Notes under the pieces: generated by a model
What the model was told of the DNA's origin: nothing
Seen by the model: only the letters and a program-made list of their open reading frames with translations
The model's database searches: none
NCBI GenBank assembly: GCA_002729125.1
Contig: PBTQ01000078.1
Location: forward strand, 1 to 47,925
DNA length: 47,925 nt
Origin: Acidimicrobiaceae bacterium
GTDB taxonomy: Bacteria; Actinomycetota; Acidimicrobiia; Acidimicrobiales; Aldehydirespiratoraceae
Reading direction: 5' to 3'
Shown here: piece after piece, positions 7,895 to 15,692 of the stretch
How the letters are laid out: every line of letters begins with the position of its first letter
How positions within the stretch are numbered: the first letter of the stretch is position 1
Translations under genes and position numbers: made by a program

Positions 7895-9457
7895 ATGCCG
7901 ACCACGGCCACCGACACCGAACTCGTCCGCCAGTACCTGGCCGGTGATCAGCGCGCCCTGGGCGACATCTACGAACGCTACGGCGACCGCGTCTACGACC
8001 TGTGCTTTGCGATGCTGCGAAGTGGCGACGACGCCGCCGACGCCTACCAGGACACCTTCCTCACCGCCGCCAACAAGCTCGATCAGCTCCGCGACACCGA
8101 ACGGCTCCGATCCTGGCTGTACTCCGTGGCCCGCAATCAATGCCGGGCTCGACTTCGCGCACGGAAACGTTCGACTCCCGTCGATGATGCAGGCGTCGAA
8201 GTCGGGACGGAGGTCGACATGACCGCCGACCTCGGCCGCGACGAACTCCGCACCCTGCTGACGGAGGCGAGCGCTGGTCTCAACGAACGCGAGCGCGAAG
8301 TTCTCGACCTTCACATGCGTCACGAACTCGAGGGCGAGGAGCTCGCCGACGCGCTGGGCGTTTCGGTTCAGAATGCGTACAAACTCGTCCAGCGAGTGCG
8401 GGACCGGGTGGAACGTTCGCTCGGTTCGCTCCTGATCGCTCGGCACGGCCGGCGCGAGTGCGCCGAGCTCGACGCGCTCCTCGGCTCATGGGATGGCGTC
8501 TTCAATCCGCTCTGGCGGAAACGCATCAGTCGCCACATCGACGACTGCTCGACGTGCACCCGTCGCCGAGCCGGGCTCATGGATCCCGGTGGACTTGCCG
8601 GAGCCTTCCCGCTGCAGCCGGCGCCAGAGGCGGCAAAGACTGGATTGCAGGCTGCGCTGCTCGACGCCACCCGCCCTGCCCACGAGATCCGACGGTGGCG
8701 TCGCGACGGCTTCCCCGCTACGCCGCGTCGGGTCCCGAAGCTGCTTTTCACCGCGGTTGCGGGCGGCGCGCTCATCGTGGGCGGACTTGTCGGCGGGTTG
8801 GCCGTGACCGAGCTGATCGACCGGACCGACCCCCAACTCGAGACAGTCGCACCAGTGGAAACGACCACCTCGACACCTGCGACCACGACCCTGCCCTCAT
8901 CCACAACCACCACCCAGTCGACGGCTCCCGCCACCAACACAACCGCCGCGCCGACAACCACCACGACAACCACCACACCCCCCACCACAACCGTCGCGCC
9001 GACAACCACGACAACCACGACGACCACCACCACAACAACCACGACCACAACAACCACGACCACCACCACGACCACAACGGTCCCGATCGACACCGAGGCA
9101 CCAACGATCAACTCGATCGCCGCAACACCGACAGGAAAGAGCACTCCGGTGTACGAACAGAAGTGCGGTGGAATCGAGGTCGCCGCGGTCACGGTCGATG
9201 CGTCCGACAATGTCGGCGTCGCGCTGGTCAAGGCCACGTTCACCGATGTCATGAACCAGTCCGGAGCGACCGGCACGATCGAACTGCTCACCGACGGAAC
9301 CGGTGTCTGGATAGGCAGCTTCGTGTTCCCCAGAGGAACGATTCCGCCAGGGTCCGACACCATCCTCCAGTTCACGGCGACGGCGTACGACGCAGCGGGC
9401 AACGAAAGTGCCATCGCGACCACCCGGCCGAACACCTACCTCTTCGCCTGCGACTGA
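7895..9457 (+). CDS. ECF-type sigma factor fused to zinc-finger anti-sigma-like segment, membrane helix, poly-Thr stalk and extracellular domain
   Basis: A 520-residue single-chain regulator. Residues 1-90 form sigma region 2 (QYLAGDQRALGDIYERYGDRVYDLC; DAYQDTFLTA; LRSWLYSVARN). Residues 115-180 form region 4, with a helix-turn-helix around GEELADALGVSVQNAYKLVQRVR. A zinc-finger anti-sigma-like motif H214-x3-C218-x2-C221 follows, then a hydrophobic helix at about 283-306, a Thr-rich segment (323-395, with 26 consecutive Thr at 370-395) and a C-terminal beta-rich domain of about 120 residues containing two Cys. Sigma and anti-sigma functions are normally on separate proteins. Here promoter recognition, inhibition and membrane sensing look covalently linked, so release may need proteolysis or conformational change. 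ATG at 7895. The downstream membrane-anchored protein (9596-10231) is a candidate target. Confidence 0.85.
   Translation: MPTTATDTELVRQYLAGDQRALGDIYERYGDRVYDLCFAMLRSGDDAADAYQDTFLTAANKLDQLRDTERLRSWLYSVARNQCRARLRARKRSTPVDDAGVEVGTEVDMTADLGRDELRTLLTEASAGLNEREREVLDLHMRHELEGEELADALGVSVQNAYKLVQRVRDRVERSLGSLLIARHGRRECAELDALLGSWDGVFNPLWRKRISRHIDDCSTCTRRRAGLMDPGGLAGAFPLQPAPEAAKTGLQAALLDATRPAHEIRRWRRDGFPATPRRVPKLLFTAVAGGALIVGGLVGGLAVTELIDRTDPQLETVAPVETTTSTPATTTLPSSTTTTQSTAPATNTTAAPTTTTTTTTPPTTTVAPTTTTTTTTTTTTTTTTTTTTTTTTTTVPIDTEAPTINSIAATPTGKSTPVYEQKCGGIEVAAVTVDASDNVGVALVKATFTDVMNQSGATGTIELLTDGTGVWIGSFVFPRGTIPPGSDTILQFTATAYDAAGNESAIATTRPNTYLFACD
9002..9079 (+). repeat. ACN-codon microsatellite encoding 26 consecutive threonines
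   Basis: Seventy-eight bases of mixed ACA/ACC/ACG codons inside a broader Thr-codon-rich tract (about 8860-9079). On the protein level it makes an extended, probably extracellular, mucin-like stalk. Because the unit is three bases, slippage would change stalk length without breaking frame. The opposite strand reads as a long valine run, which is a shadow and not a gene. Confidence 0.8.
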
Positions 9458-9518
9458 TTCGTTCCTGGCAGCGTCGGCGCCCAGGGGAGCTCGCACGGAA
9501 AAGATTTTTCGGAAAAGT

Positions 9519-9594
9519 GTCCAGAAACGCGCCGGCACTGTTCTGGACCCTCGAACGGCATCCACCCCGGCAGCCCAAAGAGAAGGTCCAGAAC
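9519..9594. repeat. Nested inverted repeats of a TCCAGAA-type element before the acidic protein gene
   Basis: GTCCAGAA (9519-9526) pairs with TTCTGGAC (9541-9548). GTTCTGGACC (9540-9549) also pairs with GGTCCAGAAC (9585-9594), which overlaps the ribosome-binding region of the ATG at 9596. The two pairings exclude each other, so this could be a terminator/attenuator switch or a pair of regulator sites. No protein is assigned. Confidence 0.4.
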
Positions 9595-9595
9595 C

Positions 9596-10231
9596 ATGAA
9601 CAACTCCGAACACCTCACCTAAAGCATCGACAAGAACCGGCTCCGCGTCGGCGCCGCACTCGGCGTGATCGTCATCACCGCCGGTTTCGCGCTCGGCTCG
9701 GTCATGCACACCAGCTCATCGTCAGCAAACGAACCGGCCGCATCGGTCACCGACGAAACCCCCACCACCAGCAACGAATCGGACCAGACCACCAACAACA
9801 CCAGCAGCGTCAGCAACGACCAGCCAGTCGCAGACAAGGAATCCGTCGCCAACGAAACCAACCAGACTCAGGTCAAAGAGACCGCCGACGAGACTGAGGC
9901 TGAGGTCGAAGAGGTCGAAGAGACCGCCGACGAGATCGAGGTCGAAGAGGCCGACGACGCTGAAGTCGAAGAGGCCGAAGAGACCAACACCGACGCCGAC
10001 GAGGCTGAGGCCGACACCGACGACGACGACGAGGCTGAGGCCGACGAGACCGACACCGACGACGACGGCAACGACGAGGGCAACAGCAACGGCCTCGGCT
10101 TGGACTTTGGCCTCGTGTTCCCGGACGACATCCTCGACGAGTTCATCGACCCGTTCCCACTGCCCGATGACATCGGCCCACCCAGCCCCCGCCCCATCGG
10201 CCCCATCGGCCCGCGCAACCCTGGCATCTAA
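9596..10231 (+). pseudogene. Acidic membrane-anchored protein with premature TAA at codon 9
   Basis: A start ATG at 9596, preceded by AGAAGG 10 nt upstream, opens a frame that meets TAA at 9620-9622 and then runs on to 10231. The continued frame has basic residues (DKNRLR), a hydrophobic anchor (VGAALGVIVITAGFALGSV), a Ser/Thr/Asn-rich stretch and an extremely acidic tract of Glu-Val-Glu-Glu and Asp/Glu/Thr-Asp repeats (about 9880-10080). It ends with a Gly/Pro-rich tail (PRPIGPIGPRNPG). Initiation at GTG 9665 would remove the positive charges ahead of the anchor and has no good ribosome-binding site, so I call the gene broken. Low-level readthrough or a sequence error remain possible. It directly follows the sigma-fusion gene and may have been its target. 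No known function. Confidence 0.55.
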
Positions 10232-10266
10232 ACGCCGACCGAACCAACCAACCCACCCCCAACCCC

Positions 10267-10297
10267 GAGACGGAAGCGGCCCCGCCGCTTCCGTCTC
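10267..10297 (+). terminator. Strong GC-rich hairpin, probable terminator
   Basis: A perfect 13-bp stem (GAGACGGAAGCGG with its exact complement) around a CCCCG loop, 36 nt after the stop of the acidic-protein gene. There is no T-tract, as is frequent in actinobacteria. It isolates the sigma/acidic-protein pair from the DoxX-like gene downstream. Confidence 0.65.
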
Positions 10298-10454
10298 CAC
10301 GTCCGGGGCCGGCACGCTTCTCGTCGCTAGGACTCTCGAACATGGTGTGGATCCGAGCCGGAGTTGCTCCTCACCTTCGCCCGGTGACCATCGGGCGAGA
10401 TGCTCCGAGCGTCATCTACCCGAGCACCCTCGCTACAACGAGCAGTACCGTTCG

Positions 10455-10877
10455 ATGGTGATGAGCCCCACACCCCCGCCCTCTGATCGGTCCGCTTACG
10501 CAGTCGGCACGTTCTTCGCCGGTGCCGGCGTGATGCACTTCGCACGACCGGACTTCTTCGAGGCAATCGTGCCTCGCTGGTTTCCGAACCCGAAGTTCGC
10601 CAACCAGGCGTCCGGAGCCGCCGAGATCGTCCTGGGCCTCGGCATGATCCCTCGACGGACGCGCCCGTTGGCGGCCCGAGGACTCCTCCTGCTGACGGCT
10701 GCGGTCTACCCAGCCAATATCGACATGGCGATCTACGACGTCGCCGTGAAACCAGGCGACGACGGCCGCATGGAGCGAGTCGAGCGGGTTACAGCAGCAC
10801 GGCCAGTAAATCTTCTCCGCTTACCGCTGCAGTTCGTGATGGCGTGGGCCATCCGCCGCCACCTCCGACCGCGCTGA
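10455..10877 (+). CDS. DoxX-family membrane protein
   Basis: A 140-residue small integral membrane protein of the DoxX/DoxD-like group. It has four likely helices: AYAVGTFFAGAGVMHFARP, GAAEIVLGLGMI, AARGLLLLTAAVYPANIDMAIY and LPLQFVMAWAI. The HFARPDFFEAIVPRWFP segment is typical of the MauE/DoxX-like proteins often called 'DoxX family'; such proteins are linked to redox or thiol stress, but the role here is unknown. Start ATG at 10455; a second ATG at 10461 is possible. It is convergent with the small membrane protein gene that ends at 10913. Confidence 0.78.
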   Translation: MVMSPTPPPSDRSAYAVGTFFAGAGVMHFARPDFFEAIVPRWFPNPKFANQASGAAEIVLGLGMIPRRTRPLAARGLLLLTAAVYPANIDMAIYDVAVKPGDDGRMERVERVTAARPVNLLRLPLQFVMAWAIRRHLRPR

Positions 10878-10912
10878 CTCGGGTCAGAGGTGGCTGGCGT
10901 TCTTGAAACTCG

Positions 10913-11275
10913 CTAGTAGATGGCCATCAGTTCGGCGGCCACGATCAGGCCGACGACGACAACGTTCACGACTCGAAAGATCACGATCGGCTGCTTCGCC
11001 AGTCGCTGCCCCATCGCGCTGGTCTCGAATCCATCGAGATCGCTGAGCCCCGCCGTCATGTCCTGCATGCCGTCGTCCATGAAGGCAAGGCACCAGACCG
11101 ATCCAAGCACGATGAACGTTGCGAGTGACAGCTGAATTCCTGAGTCCGATAGCCCGTCGCCACCGAAACCCAGAACGATCAGCAAGGCTGCGTGGGAAAT
11201 GGTGAAGGACATCACGATCATTCGGATGTCTGCTGCGCGAGTGCGCACCATGTCGAGGGTCTTTTGTTGGTCCAC
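10913..11275 (-). CDS. Small three-helix membrane protein, unknown function
   Basis: About 120 residues with three predicted membrane helices (MSFTISHAALLIVLGFG; LSLATFIVLGSVWCLAFM; IVIFRVVNVVVVGLIVAAELMA) and a short basic N-terminus. I recognise no family. The GTG at 11275 is preferred because AAGGGA lies 6 nt upstream; a TTG at 11305 would add ten residues. Base composition is slightly less GC-rich than its neighbours. The 237-bp gap to the next gene at 11513 holds no feature I can name. Confidence 0.6.
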   Translation of the reverse strand: MDQQKTLDMVRTRAADIRMIVMSFTISHAALLIVLGFGGDGLSDSGIQLSLATFIVLGSVWCLAFMDDGMQDMTAGLSDLDGFETSAMGQRLAKQPIVIFRVVNVVVVGLIVAAELMAIY

Positions 11276-11512
11276 TGGACGTCCCTTCTTGCGGCGATCT
11301 GCCAATCAGAAACGTAACCCACCCTCGATCCCCGTAGTTTGAGACGCATGCCACGCGCCGCTGGTTCTCGACGCTCGTGATCGCTCGAAGAGATCCGCGG
11401 GCCGAGATCACGCCTGACGAGCAGCCACGGCACCCAACTGCGCCAACGAGTACGGTCAACGCCAGTCGGCGTGCGTCCGCGTGTCGAGAACGCAAGCCAA
11501 GGGGAACCCGAC

Positions 11513-11806
11513 ATGATCATCGCTATCGCCACATTCAGGTGCCGGGAAAACAAGAAACAAGACTGGCTTGATTGGCTTGCTGGTGAAGACGGCCTCGTCA
11601 AGACAAGGACGTACGAGGGCTGCCAACTCATCGAAACTTTGATTTCCCCGGATTCGAGCACGGTCATGCTCTACGAAAAGTGGGACTCTGTTGAGCACCA
11701 TCAGGCCTACGTCGGATGGCGTCTCGCCAACGGACTCGGAGAGATACTCGAAGAGATGCTGGAGTCTCCACTCGAGGTGGAGTACTTCGACCTCACCGAC
11801 ATCTGA
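11513..11806 (+). CDS. Antibiotic biosynthesis monooxygenase (ABM)/YgiN-like small protein
   Basis: A 97-residue dimeric alpha+beta barrel protein of the ABM superfamily. Family features are the opening strand MIIAIATFRCRENK, the central TRTYEGCQLIETLI, MLYEKWDSVEHHQAYVGWR and a final strand VEYFDLTDI. Members act as small cofactor-free oxygenases or haem-handling proteins; the substrate is not predictable. AAGGGGA lies 7 nt before the ATG at 11513. It stands alone and convergent to the methyltransferase gene. GC content is lower here than in flanking genes, a weak hint of transfer. Confidence 0.82.
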   Translation: MIIAIATFRCRENKKQDWLDWLAGEDGLVKTRTYEGCQLIETLISPDSSTVMLYEKWDSVEHHQAYVGWRLANGLGEILEEMLESPLEVEYFDLTDI

Positions 11807-11854
11807 TCTCACCGGCTCGCCTGCCGGCGGCGCGCGGGTGAGCGATGCCAAGCC

Positions 11855-12784
11855 TCATGAGTCCGCGGCGAGGAGCGGTGCGAGCTCGGCAATGTGCGAC
11901 GGGCCGATCCCGCAGCATCCACCGATCATCGTGGCGCCTGCGTCCCACCACGCCGGGACGTGGGCGGCATACTCCGCTGGGCTGATCGCGCCATCATGGA
12001 TAATCGTGCCGTCGATCATGCGGGCTGCGTGCGCCCATACCCCTACCGGGCCATTCCAAACAGCCTGAAGACCTTGAATGCCGCGTTCGGCGACACGAAC
12101 GTCGGAGTGCATGATCACCATCGCGTCAACTGCGGAGCAGTCCGAGGCAATCGAAACCGCGTCCTGGAGTAGGCCCTCTTCGCGTAGTTCGATCGGGTCG
12201 CCAATCTCGTCTGCCTCGCAGCCCTCTTCGGGCCCAAGCGAAAAACCAACCCAGATCGGTAGCCCAGCAACAGACGCGCCCTCGAGCGTGGCCTTCATGC
12301 GGGGGATGTCAACCATCATCTCCAAGATCAGCAGTTCCGCCCCAGCGTCGCGCATGATTGCGGCCTGGGCAGCGGTGTCATTGCGCAAGGTGGCGAGATC
12401 GGGACGGTCACCGGAGAAGCTCCAGTTGCTGATTCCTGCGCCGACGACCACATGATCGGCAGCAGGTCCAGCTGTGGCACGAGCCTCGAGCGCGATCTCG
12501 ACAGCGCAACGGTTGACTTCCTCGAAGCGTTCCAGTGCACCGACATCCCGCAAAATGTTGGCCCCCGTCGCAAAGGTGTTGGCGACGATCACCCGGGCCC
12601 CGAGCTTGAGATAGTCGGCGTGGATCGACCCGACGATCTCTGGATGGCTCAGGGCTGCGGCGCCACTCCAGCCGTGTTCAGACTGCGGCACACCGCGCCG
12701 AATGCACTCTGAACCTGTGCCGCCATCGATCAGGACCGGTTTGCCGGCACGTGCGTCAGTGAGGAGATCGTTGTAGCGGGGCAT
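11855..12784 (-). CDS. Homocysteine S-methyltransferase family protein (BHMT/MmuM-like)
   Basis: A 309-residue TIM-barrel protein. The family transfers a methyl group from S-methylmethionine, betaine or related donors to homocysteine through a zinc-activated thiol. It opens with VLIDGGTGSEC (residues 17-27) and ends with the paired zinc cysteines in GGCCGIGP (C290, C291). The third zinc cysteine, usually in a GxxC/NC turn around residue 210-220, is replaced here by an IMHSD segment, so a histidine may substitute or zinc binding may differ. The donor cannot be deduced; DMSP or betaine are reasonable ideas in a marine organism but only inference. Single gene. Confidence 0.82.
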   Translation of the reverse strand: MPRYNDLLTDARAGKPVLIDGGTGSECIRRGVPQSEHGWSGAAALSHPEIVGSIHADYLKLGARVIVANTFATGANILRDVGALERFEEVNRCAVEIALEARATAGPAADHVVVGAGISNWSFSGDRPDLATLRNDTAAQAAIMRDAGAELLILEMMVDIPRMKATLEGASVAGLPIWVGFSLGPEEGCEADEIGDPIELREEGLLQDAVSIASDCSAVDAMVIMHSDVRVAERGIQGLQAVWNGPVGVWAHAARMIDGTIIHDGAISPAEYAAHVPAWWDAGATMIGGCCGIGPSHIAELAPLLAADS

Positions 12785-12825
12785 GCGGAAGATTCTGCCA
12801 CTCCGGCGCCGCCGGGCCTCGCCGG

Positions 12826-13221
12826 TTACTTCGGCTTGGTGACGATCCAGCCTCGGCGTCGAACTTCCAGAACCAGCGATTTGGTGGAAGCGGAACGCAC
12901 GGCCCGCTCCATCTCGGCACGCTCCTCGTCGGTCATGTCATCCCGCTTCGGTGCACCATCAGTCTGCTCCGACTTCTGCTTCCGCTCCGAACTGCCTGTC
13001 GCCTTTGGCTGCTGGTCGGCCTCGTACTCGGCCTGCTGGAGCTGATCGATCAACTCCTGAGCCTCGTCAGCGGTGAACCGGCCAGCCGCCTGACGCTGGT
13101 TGAATCCCATCGGACCGCGGGCATCTTTGAAGTCGGCATGGCCGGCGTTCTGCAACAACTCAAGCAGCTCAGCCACCTGCCGATGTGATGCGGCTGGTCC
13201 TGCACTCTGCCCGAACGCCAT
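12826..13221 (-). CDS. Conserved hypothetical protein with helical/charged linker
   Basis: A 131-residue soluble protein starting MAFGQSAGPAASHRQVAELLELLQNAGH. The first half repeats a short leucine-rich helix pattern with DFKDARGPMGFNQRQAAGRFTADEAQELIDQL. The middle is a lysine/glutamine/aspartate-rich linker, and the end is a basic strand (SLVLEVRRRGWIVTKPK). I recognise the architecture as recurring in uncharacterised actinobacterial proteins but cannot name a function. The ATG at 13221 excludes an unlikely Pro/Arg-rich extension that would overlap the divergent LLM gene, from which it is separated by 56 bp. Confidence 0.7.
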   Translation of the reverse strand: MAFGQSAGPAASHRQVAELLELLQNAGHADFKDARGPMGFNQRQAAGRFTADEAQELIDQLQQAEYEADQQPKATGSSERKQKSEQTDGAPKRDDMTDEERAEMERAVRSASTKSLVLEVRRRGWIVTKPK

Positions 13222-13277
13222 GATCAGAGTCTCGCATCTCGCCGAAGCGAGCGGGGGCGACACACGCCGGAGGTGCC

Positions 13278-14183
13278 ATGAAGGTCGGAGTTCAACTACC
13301 AGAGGTGGAGTGGGAAGTCCCGTTCCCCGAATACCTCGCAATGGCACGCACTGCGGAGGAAGCCGGGTTCGACTCGATCTGGGTCGGCGACCATCTCATC
13401 TACGACCTGCCCGACGGCGCCCGAGGCCCATGGGAAGCATGGACAACGCTCGCTGCGATCGCCGCCACGACTGAACGGGTCCAGATCGGGCCGCTCGTCG
13501 CCAGCACCAGTTTCCACGCACCGCCGATGCTTGCGAAACAGGCGGCCACCGTCGACGCGATCTCGCAAGGACGGCTGATCCTCGGGCTCGGCGCCGGCTG
13601 GAACCAGCGAGAATACGACGCCTTCGGCTTCGCATACGACAAGCGAGTCAGTCGCTTTGACGAGGCCTTCACCATCATCCGGACGCTGCTGCGCGACGGC
13701 GAAATCGACTTCCACGGCCAGTTCTACGACGTCGACCGCTGCGTGCTGCATCCCCGATCACCCCGACCGGGCGGGCCGCCGTTGATGCTCGGTTCGATCG
13801 GCCCTCGGATGCAGTCGATCGCGCTCCCCCACGTCGATGCCTGGAACGTGTGGTGGTCCGACTACGGCAACACACCGGAGGCGTTCACCGCCCTGAAAGA
13901 CTGCGTGGACAAAGCCGCCCTTGCTGTCGGTCGAGATCCGGTGACACTCGACGCCACAGCCGCAGTGCTCGTGCAACTCGAAGGCGGTGGCGGTCGAGTC
14001 ATGGGCGATTACAGCGCCAGCGCGACGATCGAACCGATCACCGGCTCTCCGGCCGAGATCGCAGAACAGCTCACTGCGTTCGGTGATGCCGGCGCCGCGC
14101 ACATCCAACTCGTCGTCGACCCGATCACGCAACAGTCGATCGAGTGGCTCGCCGCGGTGCTGGATCTATTGCCCGGGCGCTAG
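13278..14183 (+). CDS. LLM-class oxidoreductase, probably F420-dependent
   Basis: A 301-residue luciferase-like TIM-barrel enzyme. The start MKVGVQLPEVEWEVPFPEYLAMARTAEEAGFDSIWVGDHL is characteristic of the F420-dependent LLM group of actinobacteria. GLGAGWNQREYDAFG and the KRVSRFDEAFTIIRTLL helix follow, and GSPAEIAEQL is near the C-terminus. Such enzymes hydride-transfer from or to coenzyme F420 on many substrates. FMN use cannot be excluded from sequence. It is divergent from the hypothetical gene at 12826-13221, and its end lies 11 bp from the convergent SLH-SGNH gene. Confidence 0.85.
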   Translation: MKVGVQLPEVEWEVPFPEYLAMARTAEEAGFDSIWVGDHLIYDLPDGARGPWEAWTTLAAIAATTERVQIGPLVASTSFHAPPMLAKQAATVDAISQGRLILGLGAGWNQREYDAFGFAYDKRVSRFDEAFTIIRTLLRDGEIDFHGQFYDVDRCVLHPRSPRPGGPPLMLGSIGPRMQSIALPHVDAWNVWWSDYGNTPEAFTALKDCVDKAALAVGRDPVTLDATAAVLVQLEGGGGRVMGDYSASATIEPITGSPAEIAEQLTAFGDAGAAHIQLVVDPITQQSIEWLAAVLDLLPGR

Positions 14184-14194
14184 CGCTCAACCGG

Positions 14195-15574
14195 TCAGCG
14201 CCACGGGGCGTCGTATGCTGGGTCGTGCTCGGCAAGGATCGATGATGCGATCGTGGTGATGTCGATCGTCCAGTCGTAGCCGGCGTCGAACGTTGCGAGG
14301 TCGACGCCATAGATCGCCTGAAGCCAGACGAGGCTGGCGAGATCCTCGAGGATGTGGTCGGCGTGACCGAAATCATCGCGGAATACACCGCTGCCGTTCG
14401 AGCCGACAAGCTCCGTCACATCATCAAGTTCGCCGTTGGCGTATCGGGTGTAGAGCTCACCTGCGCTCAGTCCATAGGGGATCGCAAAAATCGTCGTGTC
14501 GGGGTACTCGGCCCGCAACGAATCGATCAGCGGATGAGCAACCGCCGGGTACGCCGTGTCGAGCGCAGCTGCGTAGCTCGCTGCGGTGTAGCTGACCGGG
14601 TTCGTGATCCACGGAATCGCAACGAACACGACCGTGTCCGGGTTGGCGGCAAGGGCGTAATCGATCCAATTCACATAACCGGTGAGCGACGGATAATCCG
14701 GGTGATAAGTCATCCCAAAAAGGTCAACATCGCCTTCGTTGAGCTCGGCCTGAATGACAGCCCGCTTAGTGTCTTGGAGCCACAAGCCCTCAGGTGAGCC
14801 GGTTGCTCCGCCCGAGAACACGACCTCTTGGGTGTGGGCGTCGAAACCGGCCATCGGGGCAAGGACCGCCATCTCTGTGGCCATTGGTTTGAAGAAGCTG
14901 TGGCCGATGAATAGCGAGTTGAAGCCATCACCAGGGCTCGGGCCACCGCAGTCGGGCGACGAGGCATCGACCGCGACGACCGGCGAGCCCTGGTAGCGGT
15001 AGAGAAACGTCGCCATCTGGCCTCGGGTGACAGGGTCGCCCGGAGAAAACTCGGTGGCGCTCGTACCAGTCGTGATCCCTTCGGCGAAGAGCCATGACAC
15101 CGCGTCCTGTTGCCAGTCAGCGACCACGTCGTCGAACGGGTGAGTCGGAGCATCGGCCGGAGGGCCAGCAAGGCGGTATAGCAGCGCTGCGAATTGACCA
15201 CGCGTGAGCGTGCGGTCCGGCGAAAAGGTGGAGGAGGACGTACCCGTGGTAATCCCTTCGGTGAACAACCACGACACCGGCTCCTGCTGCCATTCCTTCT
15301 CGATGTCAGAGAACGGGTGTGGCTCGGCCGCAGGACGGTCCTCCATCCGCCAAAAGAAGGCGGCGGCCTGACCCCGGGTGACACTGTCCCACGGCGAAAA
15401 GCACGTTGGTGAGGTGCCGTTAGTGATCCCCTCGTCCACCATCCACTGCACAGACGCAGTGAAGTAGCGGGCGTCCTCGACATCACCGAACCCGGCCACC
15501 GAGGCGCCGGGCGCTGCCGGCGAGAGCAGGGCGAAGGCGAGGACAGCCGCAACGAAGGCATGCCGGGGATGCAT
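14195..15574 (-). CDS. Secreted three-SLH-domain protein with SGNH-hydrolase-like domain
   Basis: A 459-residue exported protein. A signal peptide (HAFVAAVLAFALLSPAAPGASVA) is followed by three S-layer-homology-type repeats of about 65 residues, each with F.D(I/V/E)..., a (V/M)(S/Q)W(L/M)...GIT.GT segment, F.P...(V/L)TRGQ and a (L/F)(Y/W)R turn. The C-terminal half is an SGNH/GDSL-like domain with SLFIGHSFF (candidate nucleophile Ser in GHS) and a late DDFGHADHILEDLA that can supply Asp and His. It probably binds the cell wall or glycan and hydrolyses an ester. The ATG at 15574 places the signal peptide at the N-terminus; in-frame starts at 15586 and 15631 are possible. Confidence 0.8.
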   Translation of the reverse strand: MHPRHAFVAAVLAFALLSPAAPGASVAGFGDVEDARYFTASVQWMVDEGITNGTSPTCFSPWDSVTRGQAAAFFWRMEDRPAAEPHPFSDIEKEWQQEPVSWLFTEGITTGTSSSTFSPDRTLTRGQFAALLYRLAGPPADAPTHPFDDVVADWQQDAVSWLFAEGITTGTSATEFSPGDPVTRGQMATFLYRYQGSPVVAVDASSPDCGGPSPGDGFNSLFIGHSFFKPMATEMAVLAPMAGFDAHTQEVVFSGGATGSPEGLWLQDTKRAVIQAELNEGDVDLFGMTYHPDYPSLTGYVNWIDYALAANPDTVVFVAIPWITNPVSYTAASYAAALDTAYPAVAHPLIDSLRAEYPDTTIFAIPYGLSAGELYTRYANGELDDVTELVGSNGSGVFRDDFGHADHILEDLASLVWLQAIYGVDLATFDAGYDWTIDITTIASSILAEHDPAYDAPWR

Positions 15575-15692
15575 CTCGTAGATCATCGGCCGAGAACGGC
15601 ACTGAGTAAACACCAGCGGCAAAGTCCTCATCGAACCCCCACAGTTCGCCAGGAGGCAGTCACGAAACCTAGGGCGTGGCAGGATCGCTCAT

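Noticed and set aside
8860-9079. CRISPR-like or structural DNA repeat array
   Set aside because: Triplet-based low-complexity coding repeat with no spacers and no cas genes.
8368-9435. Long valine-rich ORF on the minus strand
   Set aside because: It is the mirror image of the threonine codon tract in the sigma-fusion gene; no ribosome-binding site or domain.
9880-10080. Tandem DNA repeats as a mobile or regulatory array
   Set aside because: The GAGGTCGAAGAG-like repetition matches codon-level Glu/Val/Asp repetition of the acidic tail and has no independent unit.
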